From Gnetum montanum (taxonomy: Eukaryota > Streptophyta > Gnetopsida > Gnetales > Gnetaceae): 64,000 nucleotides of DNA. Location of the stretch: positions 236,165-300,164 of the forward strand of contig MNCI01029388.1 of the NCBI GenBank assembly GCA_015680685.1. The letters are read 5' to 3'. The notes below the pieces were generated by a model. It ran no database searches. It saw only the letters and a list, made by a program, of their open reading frames with translations, and was not told where the DNA came from. Below, piece after piece: positions 34,644 to 46,400 of the stretch. How positions within the stretch are numbered: position 1 is the first letter of the stretch; every line of letters begins with the position of its first letter. A program made the translations under genes and the position numbers.

Positions 34644-36389
34644 TATGACATAATTAGACCATTGACATACTATGCTATCACCTACTATGACATACTACTT
34701 TGATCTTTTTCATACAGTGTCCTTTTGAGCAACTATTAGGCCTTGCTAAGGTTCACCATGCATAAGGTCAAACTTGATATTATCATACCACTCCTTTATA
34801 GAAGTAGTATGAACTATGGCTATGGAGTTTTCTTTAGTGTCTTGTGTGGTGGTAATACCATTGTTCATAGTTAAGCATTACAACTTGCTAAATACATCTA
34901 GTGTCACACTAAGGGCTAGCATCACAATGACATTGGCTATAATGTTCCCATTTCAAGATACATGTTGGATATTGTTGGCACATTTTGGCCATTTTATAAA
35001 GTAGACTTTGAAAGGAGATTTTTTTTATCATATAGCTTGTGTTGATTTGAAATAGAAATAATTTTCTATTTGAGAGATCAAGGGATTTAGAATATACACA
35101 TGTAATTTACAAGTTTTCCCTTTATCATGATGATACAATGGCTTTATACACCATAGCATATGAAATTGCTATAGGTTTATTTTGAGGACTTGAAGCCCTA
35201 GTTTATATAACTATGGTATCATGATGATCCAATTTCTTTATACATCATATCATACTAGGTTGAATATGCTAGTTACTCAACTTAGCCCTCCATCGTCTAC
35301 ATGGACGTATCCATGCTTCTAACCCTCCTCCACTCCTTCCTCACCTGTCTTGACATCTCCTCATAGGGGACATGCATGGTGGCAAGGTTAATATATAAAT
35401 TAGTGACAACAGTAGGGGATCCCTTTTTCAAGGCCATAGAGTGCTTAAACTAGACCATCTAGATGCTCTTGGGCATGGCTCTGGCTCAAGGAGAACTTCT
35501 TCTGATGTAGCAACCATAGTTGGCGTACATGCTAGACACAATAAGGGCCATGCAAGTGGTCATCCACAATAACAGCAAGAATAACAATGATGATGACAAA
35601 GGAAGAGGAACAATATACATGTCAAGTCGATCAAGGATGACACTACCATTGATGCCAAGCTATACACTGTCATACAGTAATAGCATCAGCACATGGAGGT
35701 GGAGCGCAACCTGTAATGACTACAAGTACTAGTACAAAACCCAGTCCATGTTGATGATGATGCTAATGGAGCCTAGAAATATGATGAATAGTAGCGACTG
35801 GTCCACATGTTGGGCAAGCACAAGATCCACAACCACTGCAATTGCTCCCTTGAAAGTGGAGAATTTAGTGATTTTAGTTTTGAGGTTGAGGGATAAGTAT
35901 TTCATGTACATAAATTGGTTCTTGTGACATGTTCCCTTGTCTTCAAGGCTTAGCTTTATGGTTCATTACGAGATCGCATGAGTAAAATCAAAATTGAAGA
36001 CATTAAGACACCAATGTTCAAGGCAATGTTGCACTTCATTTACATAGACACACTTTTAGATACACTTGATGTTACTTAGTCAACATCAACATTTATGATT
36101 ATCTAAAATTTAATGGCTCAACATCTCTTGACAACTACTAATCATTATGGCTTAGATAGACCTAGGTTTCTTGTGAAATAAAACTATGTCAAGAAATCAC
36201 TATAGAGACTTGGAAATTATAGCTTATATTTCTATAGTTGAAAATTTCCATAGAAGTTATAACTTTCCATATAAGTTCTAACTTCCTATGGTAGTTATAA
36301 CCAAACCTACATAATGTTTTTAAATCACCCTAATTTTGCATATCTGTAACTACCTAGAAGCTACTTTGAAAAGAGCTTTAATGGTAGAA
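34644..36389. other. Spacer inside minus-strand Tat region, no clear gene
   Basis: Several short frames (35520-35732 plus, 35911-35729 minus) are unrecognised. Around 36180-36310 short phrases such as AGTTATAACTT recur. Probably inserted or decayed repeat DNA. Confidence 0.35.
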
Positions 36390-37535
36390 CAAAGGGGAAT
36401 TCTGGAAGAAACTCAAAAGAATTATTAAAGGTTACTTGTAAGGCATGGCTTGCTAATTGCATCAATTTAGCTACTTTCTTTTAATCCTATGAGTTCTTTT
36501 CTTCTCATTTTGTCTTATTTTCTTAGCTAATGGTCTAGATAGTACTATATTTGACATTTAATTTTGGGATTTTCATATTGCACTTATAACTCTATTTCAC
36601 ACAATTCTAGACTCTATTTTATTTACATAAAATAGTTGATGTTGTCTTTCAGAAGTGTCTTCAGCAATTTAATAGCAATGTCTTTATAAAATTACCTATT
36701 TGAGTCTAGAGGATCTATAAAAATCTTTGATACTTTGAGATGACTTGAAATAGCTTCATTTTATTTAAATTCTTTTCCTTGATGTTTCAATCTTGAAATT
36801 TTTAAATAATTTCTAATAGTTTCATTATTTATAATTCTTGAAAACTATTAACTAGCCAAATAAAATCTTGTACTTTGTTGTTTACAAAATGTTTTGGTAG
36901 TTTAATCAAAGTGTCTTTTACAAAATTGCTTGTTGAGCTCAAAGGGTTTAGGCAATTTGTAATACTTAGATTGAATTAGAATAGCTTTATTGTGAATCAT
37001 TTCCTCATGTTCAATTTATCTCGCTTAAATGTTTGAGATTTCACACAAATCTTCTTTTCTTTCTTCTTCTCTTTTAAATTCCATTGAATCTCACTCTATT
37101 TCTAGTTTTCTTATGAAACTTTCTCTTTGGAAAAATGAGGAGTAGATTTCTGCAAAATTGTGCTTAAGCATTTTTGTAAAATTTTATTTGTTTCAAGAAA
37201 CGTACTATAGGGACTATATAAACTAAGTGACTTGACAAAATAGTAATCTTTAATGATTCATAGTATTCAACAAGGTTAGCTAAATTTTCATTATAGCTAG
37301 TTACAGTTTCATACACAAACCCAACCATTTCAACATTCATAATAGCAAACACACATTTATGCTTAGTTTGCTCTATTACCACTAAGTTTATTTGGAGGTA
37401 TCTAGACCTTAGTGTTGCTAGAGAACAATAAGCACCTATACCCAAGTTTGAAGAAATACCTTTATTTCCTATGATCCCAATCATAAGGCCTAGAGGTAAA
37501 CGTTGGTGATCCCAAATGATTGCCAATAGATATTA
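36390..37535 (-). repeat. Dispersed repeat R1, copy 2
   Basis: Reverse-complement match to 5730-6910 along its length, with shared blocks such as AAACTAGAAATAGAG and ACTATCTAGACCATTAGCTA. It lies immediately after the RNase H of the Tat element, where integrase would be expected, so it probably inserted there or replaced that part. Confidence 0.65.
37164..37526 (-). pseudogene. Coding-like block within repeat R1, unrecognised
   Basis: A 120-codon open frame containing HKCVFAIMNVEMVGFVYETV, TSYNENLANLVEYYESLKI and SSHLVYIVPIVRFLKQIKF. The nucleotide sequence is conserved in the copy at 5730-6030, where the frame is broken. Even composition with aromatic and charged residues suggests real protein ancestry. 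I do not recognise the family. It could be a retroelement ORF or a captured host exon. Confidence 0.45.
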
Positions 37536-37549
37536 ATGTCTATAAATTA

Positions 37550-37870
37550 TTACATTAGTTTCTTTCCTAGGTCACAATAAGGGTGCAAATGTTTGGCCTT
37601 ACATGCATAAACTTCTATCACTTGGTTAACCACAAGTTGTGAATCACCTTTGATCATTTGGCATTTGATTCCTTGGTCATGAGCTACCATCATTTCCTTG
37701 ATCAATGCTTCATATTCCATGACATTATTGATGCATGAGAATTCAAAACAATAGTCAAAGGGTTGGATTTCACCAAATGGAAATGTTATAATGGTACCAA
37801 TACTAGCCCCATGGACAATTGAATCCATGTCAAAGTTCATGATGACATCATAGCCCTAAGGTACTTGGCT
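37550..37870 (-). pseudogene. Second (archaeal-type) RNase H of Tat element H
   Basis: The frame shows MNFDMDSIVHGASIGTIITF, FEFSCINNVMEYEALIKEMM and IKCQMIKGDSQLVVNQVIEV, then YACKAKHLHPYCDLGKKLM. N-N-x-x-E-Y-E-A-L and G-D-S-Q-L-V-x-x-Q-V are the core of the archaeal-type RNase H domain, including the catalytic E and D. The first catalytic D (FDGSS-like) is in the FDMDS segment. This extra domain marks the Tat/Ogre lineage. The frame is open here but isolated from its neighbours by stops. Confidence 0.8.
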
Positions 37871-38440
37871 AACGATGTTGACAAATTTGTCAGGAAATTC
37901 AGGGTCAATGGTTGCGTGGTCATCAATAGGGAAAGCAATGAGTTGTGTGGCTATAGCTTCACCTTTTGTTGAGACTTAGAAGATATAATGAACATCAAAT
38001 TCCATTGTTATGGCTTTCCAACAAGCTATCTAGTTGCTCCCATAGATATTGGTCATTATGCCTCTAAGTACATTATCTTTGCAAATGATATTAACCTAGC
38101 TTATAAAGAGGTAGTATCTCCACTTCTTCAATGAGAAGACTAGGGTTAGACAATACTTCTATATTTTTAAGGTAGTATACTCACAACGCTAATCCACCAC
38201 CTCATTTCTAATAGAGTAGAGAGGCAATGGACATGTAAGAGATAGTAAGGTAGATATAGAAGGGCTTAACCTTTTGCAACTAATAAACCATCAGTAGTTG
38301 TAACAACTCTTACATAAGGTTTTCAAAGGCTTCTTGGCATTGAGCCATCCACTCATAGTGGACCCTTTCTTGAACAAGTGTTGCATGGGTTGTGGCTTAT
38401 CCATGAGCCTAGCAATGAACCTATGGATAAATTATAATCT
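37871..38440 (-). pseudogene. Degenerate first RNase H region of element H
   Basis: Between reverse transcriptase and the second RNase H, broken frames still show FIHRFIARLMDKPQP then FKKGSTM (start of the RNase H connection) and, near the end, STKGEAIATQLIAFPIDD and ATIDPEFPDK. Position and phrases fit the standard RNase H plus linker of Tat elements; many stops. Confidence 0.5.
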
Positions 38441-39075
38441 ACCTTGTAGCCCCTAAAGCTTCTTAAGATTAGTTGGTGCTGCCAAGTTGGATATGGCTTT
38501 AACCTTGTTAGGATCAACATGTATCCCTGCTTTAGATACTACAAAGCTAAGCATCTTACCATTTTTGACATCAAAGACATACTTTTTGGGATTAAGCCTA
38601 AGTTCAAGTTTAAGACATTGTTTTAACAAAAGGTTGAGGTCATGTAAATGATCATTGGCCATCTTGGACTTAATGACTATATCATCTATGTAATCACTGA
38701 GCAAACCTAGCATATAGTCACTAAAGATATACATCATAGCTCTTTGGTAGCTTGCTCCTATGTTATTTAGGCTAAACAGCATCATAGCATAACAAAATGC
38801 ACCCCAAGGGGTCATGAAGGTTGTACTAAGTTATTGCTCTTGGTTAATCCTAATTTTCTTGTATCCAGAGAACCCGTCCATGAAGGATAATAAGGCATGT
38901 CTAACTGTAGTATTTATAAGTTTATCAATACTAGGCAAAGGGAAGTTGTCTTTTATGGTTGCTTTATTTAGATCTTAAAAATCAATGCAAATGCATATAC
39001 TCCCATTCTTGTTAGGGACTACCACTATGTTGGACACCCATTCTACACAATCAACAGCTCTAATGAAACTAGCCT
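38441..39075 (-). pseudogene. Reverse transcriptase of Tat/Ogre element H
   Basis: In order on the minus strand: VEWVSNIVVVPNKNGSI, ICIDF then DLNKATIKDNFPLPSIDKLI, LLSFMDGFSGYKKIRI, then in the long open frame (38815-38453) TPWGAFCYAMMLFSLNNIGA, LLSDYIDDIVIKSK and LRLNPKKYVFDVKNGKMLSF. YIDD is the catalytic metal-binding motif, and FMDGFSGY carries the first catalytic D. Two stops interrupt the N-terminal half. The sequence type (YIDDIVIKS) fits Tat/Ogre rather than Athila, whose copy here (C) has FMDDF. Confidence 0.88.
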
Positions 39076-39556
39076 AATATAGTTTTGTGATTTCATCATG
39101 AACTGCTAGGGCCAAATTAGGTTTAACCTTATAAACTTTTTACTTGACCAGTTTAATGCTAGGATAGAATATGATGGTATGTTGCACTAGGCATGGATCC
39201 ATACTTGGCATATCTTCCTATAACCAAAAAATGATCTTAATATTATCTTGTAGGACCTTGGTGATGTCTTAAGCCTATTGGGATACCAACGAGGAACTTA
39301 GTTTCAAGGTTTTCTTCTCACCACTATGTGTCATGATAGGAACATCAACTATAGAGTCTTCAATAATGTCACCAACTTCAAGGTCAAGGATTTTAACTAG
39401 GTTTTTAGGCCATACTAGAGTTTTCTCTATAGAAGCTATGTAGTCGATGAGACTCTTAGGCTCAAGATCTAAATAATTAGGATCAATACACCATTCACCA
39501 TCAACATGGGGTCCACCTAGGCTCAAAGGCAAACTAATTTGTTCACAAGTATCCAT
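39076..39556 (-). pseudogene. Protease-to-reverse-transcriptase linker of element H
   Basis: The open part reads WCIDPNYLDLEPKSLIDYIA and then DLEVGDIIEDSIVDVPIMTH. Downstream broken frames give EDMPSMDPCLVQHTI, KPNLALAVHDEITKLY and ASFIRAVD. That last series (E-D-M-P-x-x-D-P, L-A-x-x-x-x-x-E-I-x-K-L, F-I-R-x-V-D) is the conserved lead-in to Tat reverse transcriptase. Protease and gag should lie to the right but are not recognisable; a tandem array begins there. Confidence 0.65.
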
Positions 39557-40079
39557 ATTCTAGTCCTACATGTCAACTATAAACACATTAAGTAGCATGT
39601 GGGTAGCAAAATGATTAAAAATCAATAAATTAATGCAAAATGTTCTAGTAATAGTGCATAAATGGAATAAACATATTGAAACAAGTGCTACACAAGGCCT
39701 AAATCAAAGCAAAGAAGTCTATAAGGTGTGATTTAGAAGTAATACAAGGTCAAACATGGCCAAATATGATTACACTTTACTAGTTTTAGACCTTAGCAGA
39801 CAATACAATGATTACATGGTATTAAATGATGATCAATCAATAGTAGTTAGAGGCTAAACAAGGTTTACTAAGACTGTAAAGGAGACAATAAGGTGGATAC
39901 AGTGAAACTAAAGTGTAGTAGAAGTTGAATGAGGCTAATTAATGGTCCATAGAAGTCATCAATATAAAGAAATGTTAAAATGAGTTGAAACACCACGAAA
40001 CAAGGTCAAATCAATCAAGATGAAAAATTTCTAATACAAGAAGAAAAATACTGTTAAAAAGACTTTACTAGTTTTAGAC
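39557..40079. other. Spacer next to element H, nothing recognised
   Basis: TTTACTAGTTTTAGACCTTA occurs at about 39776 and again at about 40063, a 20 bp direct repeat; otherwise no feature is seen. Confidence 0.5.
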
Positions 40080-41600
40080 CTTAGGTCACCATGGTAAGGG
40101 GCTACAATGCTGACAAGTGAGGTTGGACACCTATGAAGATTATTTTGAGGCTATTTTAGGTCAAAATGACGTTTTTATGGGCACCCACACTAGAACCATG
40201 TTGGCCAGCATGAGTGGGGTGTCCCTAGCATGGATAGGGTGCTTATGTGATTCCTTAGGCTAATTTCAATTAGTTTTAACCTCCTGAGAGCCTATATGGT
40301 TAGCACAGTGTGTTGGGGAAGAAAATTTGTCATTTTTTATATCAATTTGACTCTCTAGAAGTCATGCATGAAGCCCATAACTACCATCCACATTGGAACA
40401 ATGCTAGCCAAAATGGCCCTAGTGTGGATGTGTGAAAAAATTTAACTTATGGCATTCAAATGGTCAAAATTAATGTTCTATGGGCTTCTCAGGGCAATGC
40501 AAGGTTACAATGGTTAAAATTGATCATTTTGGAGGTCAAAATTTGCAACAAAAGTGGGTTTTGAGGTTTTACCCCCAAATCCATGTTGGCCAACATGGAT
40601 GGGGGGGGGGGGGGGGGGGGGGGGGGGGCATTTTAGTGTGGATAGCCCAACCTTGATAATTGTAGGGGAAAAATAAGGTCAAATTGCAACCAAATCCAGG
40701 GTTTTGTAGTTGTATGCTCCTATAGTCAAGTTTTAAGGTCATTTGATGAGTTTCATGTTGGTAAAACCTTGTTAGGGACCTTACCCACATTGGGCTCATG
40801 GTAGCCAATGTGGATCCAATGCCCCTCAACATGGATATACTTGATTTTTGGTTTCTAGTATGTTTCAGAGGCAATGCAATCAAGTTTTCAACTCTCTAGG
40901 ATTGTTAGTACTCATTTTTGAGGTTTAGGCTTATAATTGTCCATGCTTCATGGTTTTTTTTAGCTTTTTCATGGTTACACTACCCTCATCCATGCCTAGC
41001 AATGTTGCCCTAGCATGAGTGAGGGGGTATGGTGGGTTGTTATTGTCAAAATGAGTTTAAATTACAGCAAGTTTAGGGTCTTAATGTCCTAGGATACACT
41101 AGGCTAAGTTTTAGGCTTTTTAATGTGTCAATGTATTGCCAAAACTAGTAAGAAACCTTATCCCTAATGAAGCTATGCTAGCCAATGTGGCTCTAGCCTT
41201 CCTAAGCATGGCTACATGAATTTCCTAGTTTTTAACACTTTTTATTGGGTTTAATTAGGTTTCAAGGTTACTAGAGACACTCACAAATGTTTTAGGTTTA
41301 GTTGAACCATATTGGGGTTCAAACTATGTTTAGGTTTATGCCTGTGGATGTCATCCCCTTTTGAGCAACAATGGCCAGCATGGATGGGCCCTTGCTCAGC
41401 ATTGTTGCCTAAAATGGAAAGTATTATGGTTGATTTTGGCCTCCCTCATTGCTTGGTGTTTGTTGGTGTTGACATCCAACTACTAAATTTGGCATGGGAT
41501 GTTTGGGTTTTCTTGTGCTAAGCATGGGATGCTTGGTTCCATGCTGGATCCACACTAACTAGTGTGGGTAAGGGTAGTTTCAAGTTTAAAAAGGTTTTTC
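40080..41600. repeat. Degenerate tandem array, period about 193 bp
   Basis: A core like CATG(T/C)TGGCCA(A/G)CATGGATG, often followed after a short gap by CCTAGCATGG, recurs at about 40196, 40400, 40580, 40797, 41000, 41176, 41365 and 41555, an average spacing near 193 bp. Between cores the units share phrases such as GGTCAAAATT and TTTTAGGCTT. Copies are strongly diverged. A run of 28 G lies in the unit at 40601-40628. Open frames within it (40569-40883 minus, 41312-41521 plus) are by-products. Confidence 0.7.
40601..40628. repeat. Homopolymer G28
   Basis: Twenty-eight consecutive G following CAACATGGAT. Length is likely to vary or be misassembled. Confidence 0.9.
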
Positions 41601-43499
41601 TAGGCTTCATGGGGGTTAAACCCCAGTGTAGATGGGATTTTAGGCCTAAAAACTTCACTACTTGGAAGGCACCTAGTGGGGGCCCACCCAAGTTCAAATC
41701 TTATTCTTGGTTTTAAAAATTCCATCATCCCAACTTGCAAAACTTTATCCCCTTTAAACTATTAGTTGACCATGATTTTAGTGAGTGCATTAGGAAAGGG
41801 GGGGTGGGGCTAGAATGGGACACCTAGGTATAGAATTGGTTTTGAACTTGTTGATTTTAGAAAAATCACTTGCACAACCCATCTCATCACTAGCAATGCA
41901 CTAGTTTAGAGCTTTGGAAGCAATGTTAAGCTTAAATCCCACCAAACTTAAGCTTTTCTTAGCAAGAATCAATCAAGAGTAGTGCTACTAGCAAGATTTT
42001 TGAAGGTTTTCGAAGGTTTTTGCACTATTCATCACTATGATGAAGAGGAAGGCTGTTGTAAGCAAGAACCTTACCCTAGAGCACATGTACATAGTAGCCA
42101 AAGGGCCCTCACATTTGCCATAGCCCCTTCTAGGAGAAGGATCAATAGCCATAACCCCTAGGTACCTAATTCTTGGTTGTTTTTCTATGTGTTTTTGCAA
42201 GTTCCTTATCTAGAACCTAGGAATTTTCTTAGATTTAGCTTGATGTGTTAATTAAAATCATATTTTAAAAACTTCATACACTATTTTTAGGTGGTGTTTA
42301 TGGGTTTTTGGTATTTCTTTTATGTTAGGCTTGTTTTGTGCAAAGTTATAAATTTTTGTTTCACTAAATTCTATGGATTTTTCACATTCTCCTATGAAAA
42401 AGCAACACCACTTCTGTAATTTTTTCTTGGGAAAATGGCTAGGAATGTTTTATTTTTGATGCTATAGGGTCATGATACATCATTAAATGGTTGGTTGAAC
42501 CACTAGATTCTAGCTTATGATTGATTCTCTATGAATTTTTCTATAAGCCACTTTAATGTGATTTTCTGGTTTTCTACTATTTTTTTCATGGTAATTATGC
42601 AGTTTTTTGTGTAAAAATAGCTAAGAATCTTGGCTCTTTAAGGTTATGAATTTTTATTTTATGGTTTAAGGATGCAAATGGCTATGAAATCATGGAATTT
42701 GAGTTTATGGTTAATTCTAGGATAATTTCTTCATTAGCTAGTGTAGGTGTGATTCCATGCCATTTTTCTATTTTTAATGTCATTTCAAAAAAATTTCCTA
42801 CAATAATGGTTGGGAATTTTTGTGTTTTCAAGTTTTGGGTTTTTAGCACTTTGCTTCAGGTTTCAAATAGTCCTAGAATCACTGAATTTGGATTCGTGAT
42901 TAATTTTTTNNNNNNTTTTTTTTTTTTTTTTTTTGTAAACTTGAGAAAAACAAGGTTTTTGGCTTTTAAAGTTTTACCCTTGTGAAGATGGGCAATGTTG
43001 GCACATTGTATAATTTTTCCAACCAACATCCTAGGTTCTTGGGGACCATTGGGAATGTCAAGGATAATTTAGAATTGGTTTCTTTAGTTTAAAAAACTTT
43101 GGTATTTTAACCAGTGATCTCATATGGCCGTTTCTTTTAGTTTTGAGTTCTTATGTGAATTTTGATTAAATTTTGTTGAGGTTTTGTATGGAATTTTGAA
43201 TTTTCCCAAGCTTAGGATTATAGCATAGATGTTGCAATTGGTTTCTTATCATCATGTTCAATGTTTTTTTTTCTTCATGTTACTTTTGAATTTTAGAGAA
43301 TTTTGGACTAGCATTCCTAGAGCCTTTACTATGGCTAGTTTTACCATTAACTAGGATGTTTAGCAAAATTCTTATGAAATCCAAATTGGTGCATGCTTAT
43401 TGTTGTATATGTAGGCTAGTTAGTTATATTTAGTTCTTCACTAAAGTTGTTCCTAGTTTTCCTATTTTTGTTTCAAGTGTTATAAACCATAGATGAAAA
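41601..43499. other. T-rich spacer with assembly gap
   Basis: Six n at 42910-42915 within a poly-T tract. No gene is recognised; phrases such as TTTTTGGTATTTCTTTT suggest intronic or transposon non-coding DNA. Confidence 0.4.
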
Positions 43500-46400
43500 T
43501 GTTGATAGTGATTTTAATAGTGTGTTGTTGTTGTCTTCATGGAGGGCCTTCCTTAAGCCCATCCTAGTGGTTGTTGAGTTGGTGGGAATACTCTTTTGTA
43601 TCCACCTGTCAAAGCCCAACACCCCTCTTGTGGACATGGTCTTGAAGCATGGCTTCTTGTGGTTTTGGCTAGGGGCAAGAGAATTCCTGGCCTAGTTATT
43701 TTAAAACTTCAATGTGATGATGTGGTCAAACATCTTATATGGCTGATGTTATCATGAAGACTTTACTGCCTTAGTCTTCTAGCCTAATCATCAAGTTCAG
43801 AGTTGATGATTCCAAAACCCATGTAGAAGGTGAAGTGCTTAACAATAAAGCTACTAGGGAGACCCACTAACTATCTCAGGTTTAGAACATGCCAAAGTTC
43901 TCCTAGTACAATACTGACAAAACCCTAATGGTGGCTCACTAGGTCCACATACTATTTCAAAATCCTCTTGCCACAATGTACCATTTGGAAGGGTAAGTGT
44001 ATTCATAAAAAAATTCTCATATTTTTTTTTATTTGATTTACCTTTTCTTCCTTAACTTATTGGTTTTTCTTGTTTTAGATCCTAAATACCTTGCAGGTAT
44101 AGGGTTAGTAACCAAGGTTTGGTTAAGAATGATCAAACCTTAGCATTGGCTTAGACTGCAATGGGGGTATTCATCAAAAGCCCAATAGTAAGATTCGCAG
44201 TCATTGAGCAACTAAAGGATGATTTTGATAAGTACACCACCATCTACACTCCAATCTTCTAGAGGTGCCTAGTGAATGAGATAGCTCATGGTTGATGGAT
44301 GGTCCTTGAACATGTTGTAAAAGAAGGCACCACTACTAGCCCCTTCACACAACCCTCATCAAGTAAGAAGAAGAATAATAAGAAACATAAGAATTTTCTT
44401 TTCTGTTTATTTTTTATGTTATACCAACATTTTCATGGCTACATGATTCTAGGCTATTTTGGCTTAAGTGTTTTCATGGCTTTATCAGTATGATTCTAGT
44501 TTTTTGTTCTTGTCATATTTTGGTTTTATGCGATGTGCCTATGCCTAAGCTAATTTTCTATTTTTGTTATCTTGTAGGGGCCACCACCTCCTCCAACATC
44601 ACTTTGGTTATTTTAGGATGCTTTAAGGAAATGCTTATACTAAAATACAATGAAGTAGAATTGTCACAGCATTGGTTGGTTTAAAAGGCATCTAGAAATG
44701 TTCAAGCAAACATCACTCACACAAGTTTTCTTGATCTTTTCATGGCTTCTAGTCCAATCATCCCTACTCCTAAGATGGTGAACATCATTGACTCCTTTGA
44801 CCAAGGAGTGAAGAAGTTCAACACCTAGGTTCATGATGTGTTCATCATCTTAGCCATTAACGAGACTACCTTTTGTAACTTGTTTGATGCCTCTACTAAA
44901 GGGATGCAAGTTGCCACCAAACCAACAAAGGAGGCAGGCAACTAAGAGGAGGTGAAATCATGGTTGAATGCTTGTCATGACCATTGTAGGTTCAGAAAGG
45001 TATAGGATTTGAAGCAAAGAAATCATATTCCTTATTCAGATCGTATACCTTTCTGAACCTATTGTCACAAAAGAAGGTTATTAGCATTGCCTAAGCATGG
45101 ACCATAATGAAGGTTCATACTGAAGATGCCCAGTATAATTAGGCTACTCACTTGGTCTTTGGGCTACAGGAGGAAATCCTCAAACTCTAGGAGGATCTCA
45201 CCACAATATGCCATATGCATTATGCATTCTTTGTAGCATATTTAAGGAGATTCGTAGAGTTTTTATGGTGAGGAGGAATGGGTGATGTGTGAGTCAAAAT
45301 CCATCCCAACTCTCTAAGCCTTGGATAAATCATATTTATCCAACTATGTAGGCTCAAAATCCACTGAAGTATGTTTGGAAATCATTTTCTATGACCACTA
45401 AATATTTTAGTGGCATACATTGTGCTTCCCCTATTAGCATAGGGATTGAGCCTCAAGTCGAATAGGAAAATGCTGAGAGGAGCAAGGAATTACTTGTTGA
45501 GGCTAAGGAGGTAGCTAAAGAAAAGTTAAAGTGGCCCATGGTTGAGGAAGTAGCACCAGCCACTAAGCAACATTCCAAGAGGATTTCATAGTTATACTTG
45601 GCTAAACACATCAGTCAGTTACAAGTATGTTTTTTTTTTTTTTGTACTTAGGCTATTTTCATGTTTTACATTTTAAGGCTATGTTGTTATTTTATCTCAT
45701 GTGAAATGCACTAAGCTATTTTATGTTTTATGTTTATTGTTCTTATAGACAAGTGACAATAATTGGCATCCCAAGCTGCTGTAGTGGAGGAGGAGTAGAA
45801 GCACTTAGAGGAGGTGTTCCTACAACCTAATGAGGATGAGGGGTTGCCCGATGTTGCACTAGATAAACTAGATATCCTATTTGGTGAACCATTCCTAGGG
45901 GAACCCCCAATCATCATCCTAGATGAGGTTCCAAGTATGAATACACTATTGTGTTATGCATTATATTTTATTGTTTTATGTTTAAGTATCGTTCTAATTT
46001 TTAATCAATTATTATACCTATTGTAGCTACTGATTCCTAAGTAGATGCCTCTACTTCTACATTTTTCAAGAAACCACAGGTAGAGGTTCCTAATAAGATG
46101 GAGTTCATGCATGGGGTAGCCAAGGACATAATCAATTAATTGCAACAAGTTGCTCTCAAAGTTGGTAAAAACTTCATTTCATTTTACACTTAATTATTTT
46201 ACATAGGTTTTTACAAGTATATTGGTTATATGTTTTCATTATAGTCATTTTTGTTGCATATTATGCTTATGTGTATATTTCATGGTTACATAGCTTGCAT
46301 TGCCTAAGGTTGAGCGAGACTCCAACCATGCCATGGAAATAGACTCCTTACCTAGTCTTCCACCTGAAGTGGAAAATGTTCCAGAAAGGTTGTATGAAAG

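Noticed and set aside
40569-41521. Open frames of 104 and 69 codons as genes
   Set aside because: They lie in the degenerate tandem array and G28 run, have no family match and are on opposite strands.
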